Shown one piece after another: positions 42,206 through 52,756 of a DNA stretch of 64,000 nt. The notes under the pieces were generated by a model. The model did not search any database, was not told the origin of the DNA, and was given only the letters and a program-made list of their open reading frames with translations. The first letter of the stretch is position 1. Each line of letters begins with the position of its first letter. Location: positions 62,001 to 126,000 of the forward strand of contig NZ_JACEZS010000007.1 of the NCBI RefSeq assembly GCF_014042365.1. Direction: 5' to 3'. This stretch comes from Rugamonas fusca. Its GTDB lineage: Bacteria; Pseudomonadota; Gammaproteobacteria; Burkholderiales; Burkholderiaceae_D. Made by a program: the position numbers and the translations under genes.

Positions 42206-44959
42206 TCAGTGCGCCTCGTCCCAATTCTTGCCGACCCCTACTTCGGCCGTCAGCGGCACTTTCAGCGCGGCCACGCCAGCCATCAGGCGCGGCAACTGCT
42301 CGCGCACCAGGGCCAGTTCCACGTCCGGCACTTCCAGCACCAGTTCATCGTGCACCTGCATGATCATCTTCGTTTGCAGGGCATCGCGCTCCAGCCAGCC
42401 CTGCACGGCGATCATGGCCAGCTTGATCAAATCGGCCGCCGTGCCCTGCATGGGCGCGTTGATGGCGGCCCGTTCCGCGCCCTGGCGGCGCGGGCCGTTG
42501 GGCGAATTGATTTCGGGCAGCCACAGGCGGCGGCCGAACACCGTCTCCACGTAGCCGCGCGCCTTCGCTTGCGCGCGCGTGTCTTCCATGTACTGCTTGA
42601 CGCCGGAGAAGCGGGCGAAATAGCGGTCGATATAGCTTTGCGCCGCGCCCCGCTCGATGCCCAGGTTGGACGCCAGGCCGAACGCGCTCATGCCGTAGAT
42701 CAGGCCGAAGTTGATCACCTTGGCGTAACGCCGCTGCTCGCTCGACACTTCGTCGGCCGGCACGCCGAAGATTTCCCCGGCCGTGGCGCGGTGGATGTCC
42801 ACGCCCTCGGCGAAGGCGCGCAGCATGTTCTCGTCGCCCGAGATGTGGGCCATGATGCGCAACTCGATCTGCGAATAGTCGGCCGACACGATATGGCAGC
42901 CGGCCGGCGCCACGAACGCTTCGCGGATGCGGCGGCCTTCCTTGGTGCGGATCGGGATGTTCTGCAGGTTCGGATCATTGGAGGCCAGCCGGCCCGTCAC
43001 GGCCACGGCCTGGGCGTAGTTGGTGTGCACCCGGCCCGTGTGCGGGTTGATCATCTTGGGCAGCTTGTCCGTGTAGGTGGACTTGAGCTTGGACAGGCTG
43101 CGGTATTCGAGCAGCACCTTCGGCAGCGGATAATCCTCGGCCAGCTTTTGCAGCACTTCCTCGTCCGTTGACGGCGCGCCGCTCGGCGTCTTTTTCACCA
43201 CCGGCAGCTTGAGCTTGTCGAAAAAGATGTCGCCGATCTGCTTGGGCGAGCCGAGGTTGAACGGCTGCCCGGCCAGTTCATGCGCCTTCAGCTCCAGTTC
43301 CGCCACGCGCGCGCCCAGCTCGGCCGACTGGGTGGCCAGCAGGCCGGCGTCGATCATCACGCCGTTGCGCTCGATCTTTTGCAGCACCACGGCCGTCGGC
43401 AGTTCGATGGCGCGGTAGATATGGTTCAGCTTCTCGTCGCCTTCCACCTTGCCGATCATGTGCTGGTGCAGGCGCAGCGTGATGTCCGCGTCCTCGGCCG
43501 CGTAGGCCGTGGCGCGGCCCAGTTCCACCTGGTCGAAGGTGATCTGGCTGGCGCCCTTGCCGCATACGTCGGTGAAGGGAATCGTGGTCACGTTCAGGTG
43601 GCGCAGCGCCAGGCTGTCCATGTCGTGCGGGCGGTGCGACTCGAATACATACGATTCGAGCAGCGTGTCGTGCACGATGCCGCGCAACTGCACGCCATGG
43701 TTGGCGAAGATGTGGCTGTCGTACTTGAGGTTCTGGCCCACCTTGGGCTTGTTCTCGTCTTCCAGCCACGGCTTCAGGCGCGCCAGCACGTGCTCGCGCG
43801 ACAGCTGTTGCGGCACGCCAGCGTAGGCGTGGGCGACGGGGATGTAGCACGCCACGCCCGGCTCCACGGACAGCGAAATGCCGACCAGCTGGGCCGTCAT
43901 CGGATCGAGCGACGTGGTTTCCGTATCGACGGCCGTGAGCGCGGCCGCGTCGATCACGGCCAGCCAGTGCTCCAGTTGGGCGTCCGTCAGCACGGTGTCG
44001 TAGCGCAGCTCGGCGGGGGCCTCCGCGAACATATCCTCCGTGACGCCACCGGCCACTGCCACGGCGGCAGCAGCGGCAGCCGGCGCGGCCTTGCCGCTGG
44101 CCGCGCTCAACTCGCGCTGCAAGGTCTTGAAGCCATACCTGGTGAAGAAGGCCAGCAGCGTCTCCACGTCCTCCGGCCGCGCCACCAGCGACTCCGTGAT
44201 GGTGCTCATGTGGCCGGACAGGTCGCAGTCCGTCTTCACGGTGATCAGCTGGCGTCCGCGCGGCAGCCACTCGAGCGCCTTGCGCAGGTTCTCGCCCACG
44301 GCGCCGCCCACGCTGGCCGCGTTGGCCATTACGCCATCGAGGCTGTCGTACTGGGTCAGCCACTTGAGGGCCGTCTTGGGGCCGCACTTGTGCACGCCGG
44401 GCACGTTGTCGACCGTGTCGCCGATCAGGGTCAGGTAATCGATGATGCGGTTGGGCGGCACGCCGAACTTGGCCAGCACGCCGGCCTGGTCCAGCTTCTC
44501 GTTGCTCATGGTGTTGATCAGCGTGACGTGCTCGTTGACCAGCTGGGCCAGGTCCTTGTCGCCGGTGGACACCACCACGTCCATCCCAGCCTGGGCCGCC
44601 TGCACGGCCAGCGTGCCGATCACGTCGTCCGCCTCCACCCCCTCGACCATCAGGATCGGCCAGCCCATGGCCTTGACGGCTTCGTGGATCGGTTCGATCT
44701 GCAAGCGCAAGTCGTCCGGCATGGAAGCGCGCGTGGCCTTGTATTCGGGGTACATCTCATCGCGGAAGGTCTTGCCCTTGGCGTCGAACACGCAGGCGAT
44801 GAAGGCGGCCGGATAGTCGGCCCGCAGGCGGCGCAGCATGTTGACCATGCCGTGCATGGCGCCGGTCGGGTAGCCGTCCGGGCTGCGCAGGTCGGGCAGC
44901 GCGTGGAAGGCGCGGTAAAGGTAACTGGAACCGTCAACTAACAGCAGGGTTTTATGCAT
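42206..44959 (-). CDS. polA: DNA polymerase I
   Basis: 917 residues, three domains: 5'-3' exonuclease (1-300), 3'-5' exonuclease with all carboxylates kept (AVDTETTSLD, NLKYDSHIFANHG, YAAEDADITLRLH) and polymerase with motifs A (DYSQIELRIMAHIS), B (RRYAKVINFGLIYGMSAFG) and C (MQVHDELVLEV). Proofreading therefore looks active. Used for Okazaki-fragment processing and repair. A GGGCGC/GCGCCC hairpin lies downstream at 42155-42173 but has no T-run. The 222 bp upstream to the next gene hold only the expected promoters. Confidence 0.98.
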   Translation of the reverse strand: MHKTLLLVDGSSYLYRAFHALPDLRSPDGYPTGAMHGMVNMLRRLRADYPAAFIACVFDAKGKTFRDEMYPEYKATRASMPDDLRLQIEPIHEAVKAMGWPILMVEGVEADDVIGTLAVQAAQAGMDVVVSTGDKDLAQLVNEHVTLINTMSNEKLDQAGVLAKFGVPPNRIIDYLTLIGDTVDNVPGVHKCGPKTALKWLTQYDSLDGVMANAASVGGAVGENLRKALEWLPRGRQLITVKTDCDLSGHMSTITESLVARPEDVETLLAFFTRYGFKTLQRELSAASGKAAPAAAAAAVAVAGGVTEDMFAEAPAELRYDTVLTDAQLEHWLAVIDAAALTAVDTETTSLDPMTAQLVGISLSVEPGVACYIPVAHAYAGVPQQLSREHVLARLKPWLEDENKPKVGQNLKYDSHIFANHGVQLRGIVHDTLLESYVFESHRPHDMDSLALRHLNVTTIPFTDVCGKGASQITFDQVELGRATAYAAEDADITLRLHQHMIGKVEGDEKLNHIYRAIELPTAVVLQKIERNGVMIDAGLLATQSAELGARVAELELKAHELAGQPFNLGSPKQIGDIFFDKLKLPVVKKTPSGAPSTDEEVLQKLAEDYPLPKVLLEYRSLSKLKSTYTDKLPKMINPHTGRVHTNYAQAVAVTGRLASNDPNLQNIPIRTKEGRRIREAFVAPAGCHIVSADYSQIELRIMAHISGDENMLRAFAEGVDIHRATAGEIFGVPADEVSSEQRRYAKVINFGLIYGMSAFGLASNLGIERGAAQSYIDRYFARFSGVKQYMEDTRAQAKARGYVETVFGRRLWLPEINSPNGPRRQGAERAAINAPMQGTAADLIKLAMIAVQGWLERDALQTKMIMQVHDELVLEVPDVELALVREQLPRLMAGVAALKVPLTAEVGVGKNWDEAH

Positions 44960-45181
44960 AATGCCGAGAAAAATGGGGACGCGCGCGCGGGCGAAACAGG
45001 CATTATCGCAGACTTTACGGCCCCCATCGCCCTCATTGCATCATTTCCAGAAAGACAATGAAACAACAGCCGCACGCCCTGATCGCGGCTGGAAATGACG
45101 CTTTAGAAACAGCTAAGCGTGTCTGTTTGTTACAATGGGTTCTGACACTGATTTCATCCCGTTTTGACAGGCGACCCCACC

Positions 45182-45601
45182 ATGATGCGCACCTCCACTC
45201 TCTGGCAAGTCCTCCTTCTGGCGCTGTGCGCGCAGGTGGGCGTGGCCAGTGCCCAGACGCCCGCTGCCAGCACCCCGCCCAAGCTCGAAAAAATCGAGGA
45301 AGTGGCGGACGACCCGATCACGGTCAACGCCAAGCCGGCAGCGGCCGAGAAAAAGATCACCGAGAAGCGCGAAGGCGGCCGGGTGACCGAAGCCAAGGTC
45401 AAGAGCGGCAAGAGCACCTACACGGTCAAGCCCAACATCCCGGTCGGCAGCGCCTTGCCGGGCGACGCCATGGGCAGCGCCAACCGCGGCCCCAACTGGA
45501 CCGTGATGGAATTTGACATCGGCAAGAAAAAGAAGAAAACCCCGGAGGAAGAAGCGGCCGACACCAGCGTGCCGCCGCCACCGCCGCCGGCCAAGCAATA
45601 A
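45182..45601 (+). CDS. DUF2782-family exported protein
   Basis: 139 residues with a signal peptide ([19 protein letters not shown]). The short conserved core around [19 protein letters not shown] and [16 protein letters not shown] fits DUF2782, a small family in betaproteobacteria usually placed beside polA and thrB. It ends in a Pro-rich tail (PPPPPPPAK). Function unknown. Two adjacent ATGs are possible starts (45182, 45185). Confidence 0.82.
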   Translation: MMRTSTLWQVLLLALCAQVGVASAQTPAASTPPKLEKIEEVADDPITVNAKPAAAEKKITEKREGGRVTEAKVKSGKSTYTVKPNIPVGSALPGDAMGSANRGPNWTVMEFDIGKKKKKTPEEEAADTSVPPPPPPAKQ

Positions 45602-45662
45602 GCCTTTTCGCCGCGCCCCGTGCGACCCGGGGCGCGCCCACCGACCCTCACCCCTGACACTC

Positions 45663-46622
45663 ATGGCAGTTTTTACCCCGGTCACGCTGGACGATATCAG
45701 CCAGTGGATCCAGCAATTCCCCCTTGGCAAGGCGCTGGCCATCAAAGGCATCGCCTCCGGCATTGAAAACAGCAATTTCTTCCTGACCACCGAGCGCGGC
45801 GAATACGTGCTCACCATCTTCGAGAATCTGTCGTTCGAGCAGCTGCCGTTCTACCTGCGCCTGATGGACCACCTGGCCACCCGTGGCGTGCTGGTGCCGG
45901 CGCCCGTGGCCACCAACGCCGGTGAGCTGCTGGCGCCGCTGCACGGCAAGCCGGCCGCCATCGTCAGCAAGCTCGAAGGCCGTTCGCAGATGGACCCGCA
46001 ACCCGTGCATTGCGCGGCCGTGGGCGCCATGCTGGCGCGCATGCACCTGGCCGGGCTGGACTACCCGCTGCAGCAACCGAATTTGCGCGGCCTGGCGTGG
46101 TGGAACGAAACCACGCCGCTGGTGCTGCCTTACCTGTCGGACGACAGCGCCCACCTGCTGCGGTCCGAGATGCATTTCCAGCAGGCGTACGCCGGCTGCG
46201 AGACCTACCACCAGTTGCAGCGTGGCCCCGTGCACGCCGACCTGTTCCGCAACAACGTCATGTTCGACGGTGAACGGCTGACCGGCTTCTTCGACTTCTA
46301 TTTCGCCGGCTGCGACACCTGGCTGTTCGACGTGGCCGTCACCGTCAACGACTGGTGCATCAACCTCGATACGGGCGTGCTGGACGAAGCCCGCGTGCGC
46401 GCCATGCTGGACGCCTACCATGCCGTGCGCCCGTTCACGGCGGCCGAGCAGGCGGCCTGGCAACCGATGCTGCGCGCCGCCGCGCTGCGCTTCTGGCTGT
46501 CGCGCCTGTATGACTTCTACCAGCCGCGCGAGGCGGAAATGCTCACGCCGCACGACCCCACGCATTTCGAGCGCATCCTGCGCGAACGCATCGCCACGCC
46601 GGCGCCGGGCCTGACCGGATGA
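45663..46622 (+). CDS. thrB: Homoserine kinase (ThrB, APH-fold type)
   Basis: Phosphorylates homoserine in threonine synthesis. 319 residues of the aminoglycoside-phosphotransferase fold: N-lobe [13 protein letters not shown], catalytic loop [15 protein letters not shown] and metal-binding FFDFYFAG. The ATG at 45663 begins the family N-terminus ([12 protein letters not shown]). The stop overlaps the next start (ATGA), so translation is coupled. Confidence 0.95.
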   Translation: MAVFTPVTLDDISQWIQQFPLGKALAIKGIASGIENSNFFLTTERGEYVLTIFENLSFEQLPFYLRLMDHLATRGVLVPAPVATNAGELLAPLHGKPAAIVSKLEGRSQMDPQPVHCAAVGAMLARMHLAGLDYPLQQPNLRGLAWWNETTPLVLPYLSDDSAHLLRSEMHFQQAYAGCETYHQLQRGPVHADLFRNNVMFDGERLTGFFDFYFAGCDTWLFDVAVTVNDWCINLDTGVLDEARVRAMLDAYHAVRPFTAAEQAAWQPMLRAAALRFWLSRLYDFYQPREAEMLTPHDPTHFERILRERIATPAPGLTG

Positions 46623-47404
46623 ACAAGCTGCCCGCAAGTACCGGCTGGCTGTGGGTGAAACAGGGCGTGGTCCTGTTCCGCCAGCAGCCGGCTGCGCTCT
46701 CGACGCTGCTGCTGGGCTCCATGTTCATCTCGCTGCTGGCCAGCGTGGTGCCGCTGCTGGGGCAGTTCATGCCGGTGATCCTGGTGCCCGTGTTCTCCGT
46801 CGCCTTCATGCAGGCCTGCCTGGACATTGAACGGGGCCAGCGCATCGTGCCGGCCCGCTTGCTGACGGGCTTTCACAAGCCGGCCGTGGGCACGCTGCTC
46901 AAACTGGGGGTGCTGTACCTGTGCGCGGCCGCGCTGGCCCTGGGCGCCTCGGCGCTGGCCGACGGCGGCGTGCTGTTCCAGCTGATCACGGGCCAGATCG
47001 AAGCGAACGCCGACACGGCCCAGCAACTGAAGGAAGCCAACCTCGGCGGCGCCATGCTGCTCGCGTGCGCCGTCTACATCCCGGCCGCGATGGCGTTCTG
47101 CTTCGCCGCGCCGCTGATCTACTGGCAGAAAATGGCGCTCGGCAAAGCCATCTTCTACAGCTTCTTTTCCGTGCTGCGCGCGCTCAAGGCCTTCATCGTC
47201 TTCGCGCTGGGCTGGTTCGCCATCACGGCCACGGTGAGCGAAGTGGTGCTGATGCTGATGGGTCGCAGCCAGGTGGCCCTGCTGGTACTGCTGCCGCTGT
47301 CCGTGATCCTGACGGTGCTGCTGCATTGCTCGTTCTACGCCAGCTACCGGCAAATTTTCGGCCTGCCGGCCGAGCCGCAGGAACAGCCGCCGGCCGCGCA
47401 GTAG
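46619..47404 (+). CDS. BPSS1780-family membrane protein
   Basis: 261 residues with about six hydrophobic helices (for example 32-55, 98-115, 142-165, 183-206, 210-240). The N-terminal [16 protein letters not shown] pattern fits the BPSS1780 family of betaproteobacterial inner-membrane proteins of unknown role. It overlaps thrB by 4 bp, an arrangement often seen in this group. Confidence 0.82.
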   Translation: MNKLPASTGWLWVKQGVVLFRQQPAALSTLLLGSMFISLLASVVPLLGQFMPVILVPVFSVAFMQACLDIERGQRIVPARLLTGFHKPAVGTLLKLGVLYLCAAALALGASALADGGVLFQLITGQIEANADTAQQLKEANLGGAMLLACAVYIPAAMAFCFAAPLIYWQKMALGKAIFYSFFSVLRALKAFIVFALGWFAITATVSEVVLMLMGRSQVALLVLLPLSVILTVLLHCSFYASYRQIFGLPAEPQEQPPAAQ

Positions 47405-47425
47405 CGCGTTAGCGGTGAACTGGCC

Positions 47426-47872
47426 TTACTGGCAGCGGATTGCGATGTCGTTCTGGCCGACATGCGTGCCCTTGCGATAGGTGAAAGTGCAGACCTGGAT
47501 ACTGTCGTCCAGCCTTTGGGACAGTGTTACCTGGTCAGATTCGCCATAGGTACAGGCGAGCCACTTTCCTTCAGGGAATTTCCCGTCCAACTGGTAAGTA
47601 GAGGTCCATGTGTTCTTGCCGCGCTTTTGCTTGAAGTCGGCAAGCTCGCCCAATTGTTCCGGCGGCCCACTCATAGGCGCTGCTCCATGAAGATACAACG
47701 GTGAGCCGACAAACGCGGCCCAACTTGACGGCGCGTCAAGGATCTGGATGGATTTTTCCTGGATGGACTTCGGGCATTCGGGCACCACCGCAGCGGCGCC
47801 GGCCATAGATTGAAACAGGGCCATCGTTGCTGCGCACAAGGTCGGCGGTAGCAATTTCATGTTAAGCCTCAT
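47426..47872 (-). CDS. STY0301-like exported protein, putative immunity partner
   Basis: 148 residues with a signal peptide (MKLLPPTLCAATMALFQSMAGA) and four Cys in the mature part, which suits a disulphide-bonded periplasmic protein. It resembles the STY0301 family, named for a gene in a Salmonella type VI secretion island. Its start overlaps the stop of the upstream amidase-like gene (ATGA), as expected for an effector-immunity pair. The role as immunity protein is inferred from location, export and family memory. Local GC is visibly lower than in neighbours. Confidence 0.7.
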   Translation of the reverse strand: MRLNMKLLPPTLCAATMALFQSMAGAAAVVPECPKSIQEKSIQILDAPSSWAAFVGSPLYLHGAAPMSGPPEQLGELADFKQKRGKNTWTSTYQLDGKFPEGKWLACTYGESDQVTLSQRLDDSIQVCTFTYRKGTHVGQNDIAIRCQ

Positions 47873-48255
47873 TCGATAACAAAAAACGCATCCGCATTAT
47901 CGCTCGCGTGAATAAAATTACCTTTCGCGTCCTTCCCTTGGGAACGAATCAGCCGCACCGATATCTTGGTCTTGCTGGCGGCCTTCCATTGGTCGGCGAT
48001 GTAGATACCTCCGATTCCCTGCTTGATGTATAACGCCGCATGATTACCATGACGGTGGTTGGCGTAGCGGCCATTCACAAAAGTCGCGATTGCGGTGCCG
48101 GACTTCAGCATCGCGTTCCCGACAACCGCGTCACCCTGGCGCCAGTTGGCAGTCGTAGGTGCACCCGCATATTCTTGCACGAGCGCAACACATTGATGAC
48201 TGCCTACCACAGGCTTATCTTTCAGTTCCGCTGCCTTCGGATAAACGCAGGACAT
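47869..48255 (-). CDS. BPSL0067-like (Tae2-type?) peptidoglycan amidase-like protein
   Basis: 128 residues without signal peptide. Cys/His pair of an NlpC/P60-like papain fold is visible: C22 in SHQCVALVQEY and H72 in GNHAALYI. It resembles the BPSL0067 family, which I associate with Tae2 type VI secretion amidase effectors. The ATG at 48255 has GAGGAGG 6 nt upstream and is the start, not the ATG inside that SD. One 60-nt stretch (47881-47940) counts 27 G+C, 45 percent, far below the flanks, which suggests recent transfer. No type VI structural genes are in the window. Confidence 0.72.
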   Translation of the reverse strand: MSCVYPKAAELKDKPVVGSHQCVALVQEYAGAPTTANWRQGDAVVGNAMLKSGTAIATFVNGRYANHRHGNHAALYIKQGIGGIYIADQWKAASKTKISVRLIRSQGKDAKGNFIHASDNADAFFVIE

Positions 48256-48434
48256 TTCCGGCCTCCTCATCCCATTTGGTTAGATAAGGCCCCAAGCTAC
48301 AACCGTCCAGTAATCAGCTTCTTATACAAGAACAAACAGCACCCATCTACAAACCTGGTCTTGAGTGGTATCAAATGGACCACGCAGCCAACTGCCGGAA
48401 ATGGTCCCGCCAGCCGTGCACGCGATCCTACACG

Positions 48435-50744
48435 TCAACGCGCCAGGCGCTCCAGCTTGGCCACGCTCAGGTCCAGCACCTTCATGCCGTGGCTGCCGAA
48501 GTTGATCTGCGCGCGCGCGTTGCCGCCGCTGCCTTCGATGTTGACGATCACGCCTTCGCCGAATTTGCCATGCGCGACCGATTCGCCGATGCGCCAGCCA
48601 TTGCCGGCCGATTTCTGCGCGATCTTCTGGGCGATGGCGTTGTCCGATCCCACCAGCGGCACGGCGTCGTCCCACGCCGACTTGCGGTTGTTGGAGGCGA
48701 ACCAGTGCGACTGCACCTTGGGCGACAGCCACTTGAGCGATTCCTCCGGCAGCTCGTCGAAGAAGCGCGACTTCATGTTGTAGCGGGTCTGGCCGTGCAG
48801 CATGCGGGTCTGCGCGAAGCTCATGTAAAGCCGCTTGCGCGCGCGCGTGATGGCCACGTACATCAGGCGCCGCTCCTCCTCGATGCCGCCATCCTCGCGC
48901 GAGCTGCTCTCGTGCGGGAACAAGCCCTCCTCCAGGCCCGTGATGAACACGTTGTCAAATTCCAGGCCCTTGGCCGAGTGCACCGTCATCATCTGCAACG
49001 CATCCTGGCCGGCCTGCGCCTGGTTGTCGCCGGCCTCCAGCGAGGCGTGCGACAGGAAGGCCGACAGCGGCGACATCACGGTCGGCAGCGGCGCGTCGGC
49101 GTCATAGATTTCCACGCCATCGGCGTTGACGATGGCGTCGCCCGCCTGCGCCTGCGCCTTCGGTCCCATGTGGGCCGGCGCACCCTGGCCGTAGCCTTCC
49201 TCGGACACGAACTGGGTGGCGGCGCTGACCATCTGCTCCAGGTTTTCGATGCGGTCGGCGCCTTCCTTCTCGGTCTGGTAATGGGTCAGCAGACCGCTCA
49301 TCTCCAGCGTCACGCGCACCAGCTCCGGCAGCGCCATCTGCTGCGTCTCGAAACGGGCGCCTTCGATCAGGCGCACGAAACCGCCCAGCGAGCTGCCCGC
49401 CTTGCCCGCCACGTAAGGCACGGCCGCGTACAGCGAAATGCCGTGCTGCTCGGCCGCCGCCTGCAACTGCTCGATCGAGCGCAGGCCGATGCCGCGCGTG
49501 GGGAAGTTCACCACGCGCAGGAAGGCCGAGTCGTTGTGCGGGTTGTCCATCAGCTGCAGGTAGGCGATGGCGTGCTTGACCTCGGCGCGCTGGAAATAGC
49601 GCAGCCCCCCGTACACATGGTACGGAATGCCGGCCGAGAACAGCGCATGCTCGATCACGCGCGACTGCGCATTGGAGCGGTACAGCACGGCGATCTCGCT
49701 GCGCGACACGCCGTCCGCGATCAGGTTCTTGGACTCCTCGATGATCCACTGGGCTTCGGCCAGGTCGGAGCTGGCCTCGTACACGCGCACCGGCTCGCCG
49801 TGGCCGGCGTCGGTGCGCAGGTTCTTGCCCAGGCGCTTGCTGTTATTGGCGATCAGCATATTGGCCGCATCGAGGATGTGGCCGTGCGAGCGGTAGTTCT
49901 GTTCCAGCTTGATCAGGTTCTGCACCTTGAACTCGCGCTCGAACGCGCTCATGTTGCCCACGTTGGCGCCGCGGAAGGCGTAGATGCTCTGGTCATCGTC
50001 GCCCACGGCGAACAGCGCGCCGCCGCCCTGGCTGCCATGGCCGGCCATCAGCTTGAGCCAGTTGTATTGCAGGTTGTTGGTATCCTGGAACTCGTCCACC
50101 AGGATGTGCTTGAAGCGCTGCTGGTAATGCTCGCGCAAGGGCTGGTTACGGCTCAGCAGCTCGTAGGTGCGCAGCAGCAGTTCAGCGAAATCGACCACGC
50201 CTTCGCGCTGGCACTGGTCGTCGTACAGCTGGTACAGCTCGACCTTCTTGCGCTCGTCCGGGCCATACGGGTCGATCTGGCTGGCGCGCAGGCCCTGCTC
50301 CTTGGCGCCGTTGATGAAGTACTGCACCTCCTTGGGCGGGAACTTCTCGTCGTCCACGTTGTTCGCCTTGAGCAGGCGCTTGATGACGGACAGCTGGTCC
50401 TGCGAATCGAGAATCTGGAAGGTCTGCGGCAGCGCCGCGTCGCGGTAGTGGGTGCGCAGCAGGCGGTTGCACAAGCCGTGGAAGGTCCCGATCCACATGC
50501 CGCGCGTATTGATCGGCAACATGGCCGACAGGCGCGTCATCATTTCCTTGGCCGCCTTGTTGGTGAAGGTCACGGCCAGGATGCCGGCCGGCGACACCTG
50601 GCCGGTCTGGATCAGCCACGCGATGCGGGTGGTCAGCACGCGCGTCTTGCCAGACCCGGCGCCGGCCAGGATCAGGGCGCTCTGGGGCGGCAGCGTGACG
50701 GCGGCCAGTTGTTCGGGATTGAGGTTGTGGAGGAGATTTTGCAT
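48435..50744 (-). CDS. uvrD: UvrD-family ATP-dependent DNA helicase
   Basis: Superfamily 1A 3'-5' helicase for excision and mismatch repair, 769 residues. Motif I AGAGSGKT, motif II in DEFQDTNNLQ, GDDDQSIYAFRGA, and HSAKGLEFDNVF with VAITRARKRL are in place. The C-terminus ends with the UvrD-type basic segment VLDLSVAKLERL. There is no SD before the ATG; TATAAT ends 6 nt upstream, so a leaderless message is possible. The 180 bp after it separate it from the effector-like gene. Confidence 0.95.
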   Translation of the reverse strand: MQNLLHNLNPEQLAAVTLPPQSALILAGAGSGKTRVLTTRIAWLIQTGQVSPAGILAVTFTNKAAKEMMTRLSAMLPINTRGMWIGTFHGLCNRLLRTHYRDAALPQTFQILDSQDQLSVIKRLLKANNVDDEKFPPKEVQYFINGAKEQGLRASQIDPYGPDERKKVELYQLYDDQCQREGVVDFAELLLRTYELLSRNQPLREHYQQRFKHILVDEFQDTNNLQYNWLKLMAGHGSQGGGALFAVGDDDQSIYAFRGANVGNMSAFEREFKVQNLIKLEQNYRSHGHILDAANMLIANNSKRLGKNLRTDAGHGEPVRVYEASSDLAEAQWIIEESKNLIADGVSRSEIAVLYRSNAQSRVIEHALFSAGIPYHVYGGLRYFQRAEVKHAIAYLQLMDNPHNDSAFLRVVNFPTRGIGLRSIEQLQAAAEQHGISLYAAVPYVAGKAGSSLGGFVRLIEGARFETQQMALPELVRVTLEMSGLLTHYQTEKEGADRIENLEQMVSAATQFVSEEGYGQGAPAHMGPKAQAQAGDAIVNADGVEIYDADAPLPTVMSPLSAFLSHASLEAGDNQAQAGQDALQMMTVHSAKGLEFDNVFITGLEEGLFPHESSSREDGGIEEERRLMYVAITRARKRLYMSFAQTRMLHGQTRYNMKSRFFDELPEESLKWLSPKVQSHWFASNNRKSAWDDAVPLVGSDNAIAQKIAQKSAGNGWRIGESVAHGKFGEGVIVNIEGSGGNARAQINFGSHGMKVLDLSVAKLERLAR

Positions 50745-50757
50745 CCCGTGATTATAC

Positions 50758-50817
50758 CGGGCCGGCGCGCCAGTGCTGGGGTTTTATACAGTCCACGACA
50801 CTGGCGCCGCCGGCCCG
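50758..50817. terminator. Long hairpin between frmA and uvrD
   Basis: CGGGCCGGCGCGCCAGTG (50758-50775) pairs with 50799-50817 with one bulged base; the loop is 23 nt. It begins 5 bp after the frmA stop codon and ends just before the TATAAT box of uvrD. No U-tract follows, so it may be a Rho-dependent or weak terminator, or only a processing structure. Confidence 0.5.
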
Positions 50818-50822
50818 CCGGG

Positions 50823-51929
<1,107 letters not shown>

Positions 51930-52010
51930 GTGTTCGTCCTTGTTGGCGTTAGTCGGCGATCCGGCAGGGCCGGTGCGCCATCATAGCAAATGGCCAACGT
52001 GAACGAAACG

Positions 52011-52487
52011 TCAGTACGCAGGCTGGGCCTCCATTGCCAATGACGGGATCTCCATCAGTCGCGACACGGTCAGCCACAGCTGGCGCGGCGACGTCCACGG
52101 TTTGGGCAAGAACGCCATGGCCTGGCCGTCGCGCTCCGGCTGGCGCGCCGAATACAGCAGCACGGGGGTGGCGCGCTGCTGTTCGCCCAACAAGTCCAGC
52201 AAGGCCGCGCCGTCACCGTCGGGCAGATCCGGGTCCAGCACCACCAGCGCGAAACGCCCGCTGCCGACGGCCCGCATCGCGGCATCCAGCGTGCCGGCGT
52301 GGGTGACCTGGGTTTCCGGCACCAGCAGCGTGGCCAGCACCAGCGCCGTTTCGTGGTCGCCGTCCACATGCAGCACGCGCGGCGTGGCGCCATGCGCGCA
52401 CAGGTCGTCATGGACGGCATGGGCCTGGTCCAGCTGCAGCGGGGTGGTGCAGAACAGTGCGGGCGCACCGGCTGGCTTGTTCGACAT
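52011..52487 (-). CDS. Stand-alone receiver-like domain protein
   Basis: 158 residues. After about 45 residues a receiver-like domain is seen: VLHVDGDHETALVLATLL at the start, likely phospho-acceptor in VVLDPDLPDGDG and conserved Lys in FLPKPW. No output domain. The ATG at 52487 has GGAGAG 5 nt upstream; the frame open further upstream reads as low-complexity basic sequence. It lies downstream of an ANTAR response regulator on the same strand, with a terminator between, and could compete for the same phosphate signal. Confidence 0.72.
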   Translation of the reverse strand: MSNKPAGAPALFCTTPLQLDQAHAVHDDLCAHGATPRVLHVDGDHETALVLATLLVPETQVTHAGTLDAAMRAVGSGRFALVVLDPDLPDGDGAALLDLLGEQQRATPVLLYSARQPERDGQAMAFLPKPWTSPRQLWLTVSRLMEIPSLAMEAQPAY

Positions 52488-52716
52488 GGCATCTCTCCGG
52501 CGAAAAATGGTCGGTCGGTCCCGCGCACGCGGCAGCCGCGCGGCGCAAGCGCGCACTGCGACACATGGCACGGAAACGGTTCGGCGGAGCTGGGCCGGAC
52601 TGGAAGGGCGGCGCGGGGAACGGGCGGCCGCGGGATCAGGCAGCGAAGGCGGGTCAGGGTCTCGCTGCACAAAGGCGGAGTGGCCAATTGTTACAGCCAC
52701 GGGTTTTCATCTTACA

Positions 52717-52751
52717 ACAAAACGGGGGGCCGGCAAGTACGCGACCGGCCC
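52717..52751 (-). terminator. Rho-independent terminator-like hairpin after ANTAR gene
   Basis: On the minus strand GGGCCGG (52751-52745), an 11-nt loop and CCGGCCC (52733-52727) are followed by CCCGTTTTGTTG. It lies 6 bp after the ANTAR gene stop. The rest of 52488-52716 is GC-rich and holds no gene I can support. Confidence 0.6.
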
Positions 52752-52756
52752 GGCGT

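Noticed and set aside
44968..44985. ATGGGGACG near the polA start as a sixth copy of the palindrome family
   Set aside because: Only a short match and no inverted partner nearby.
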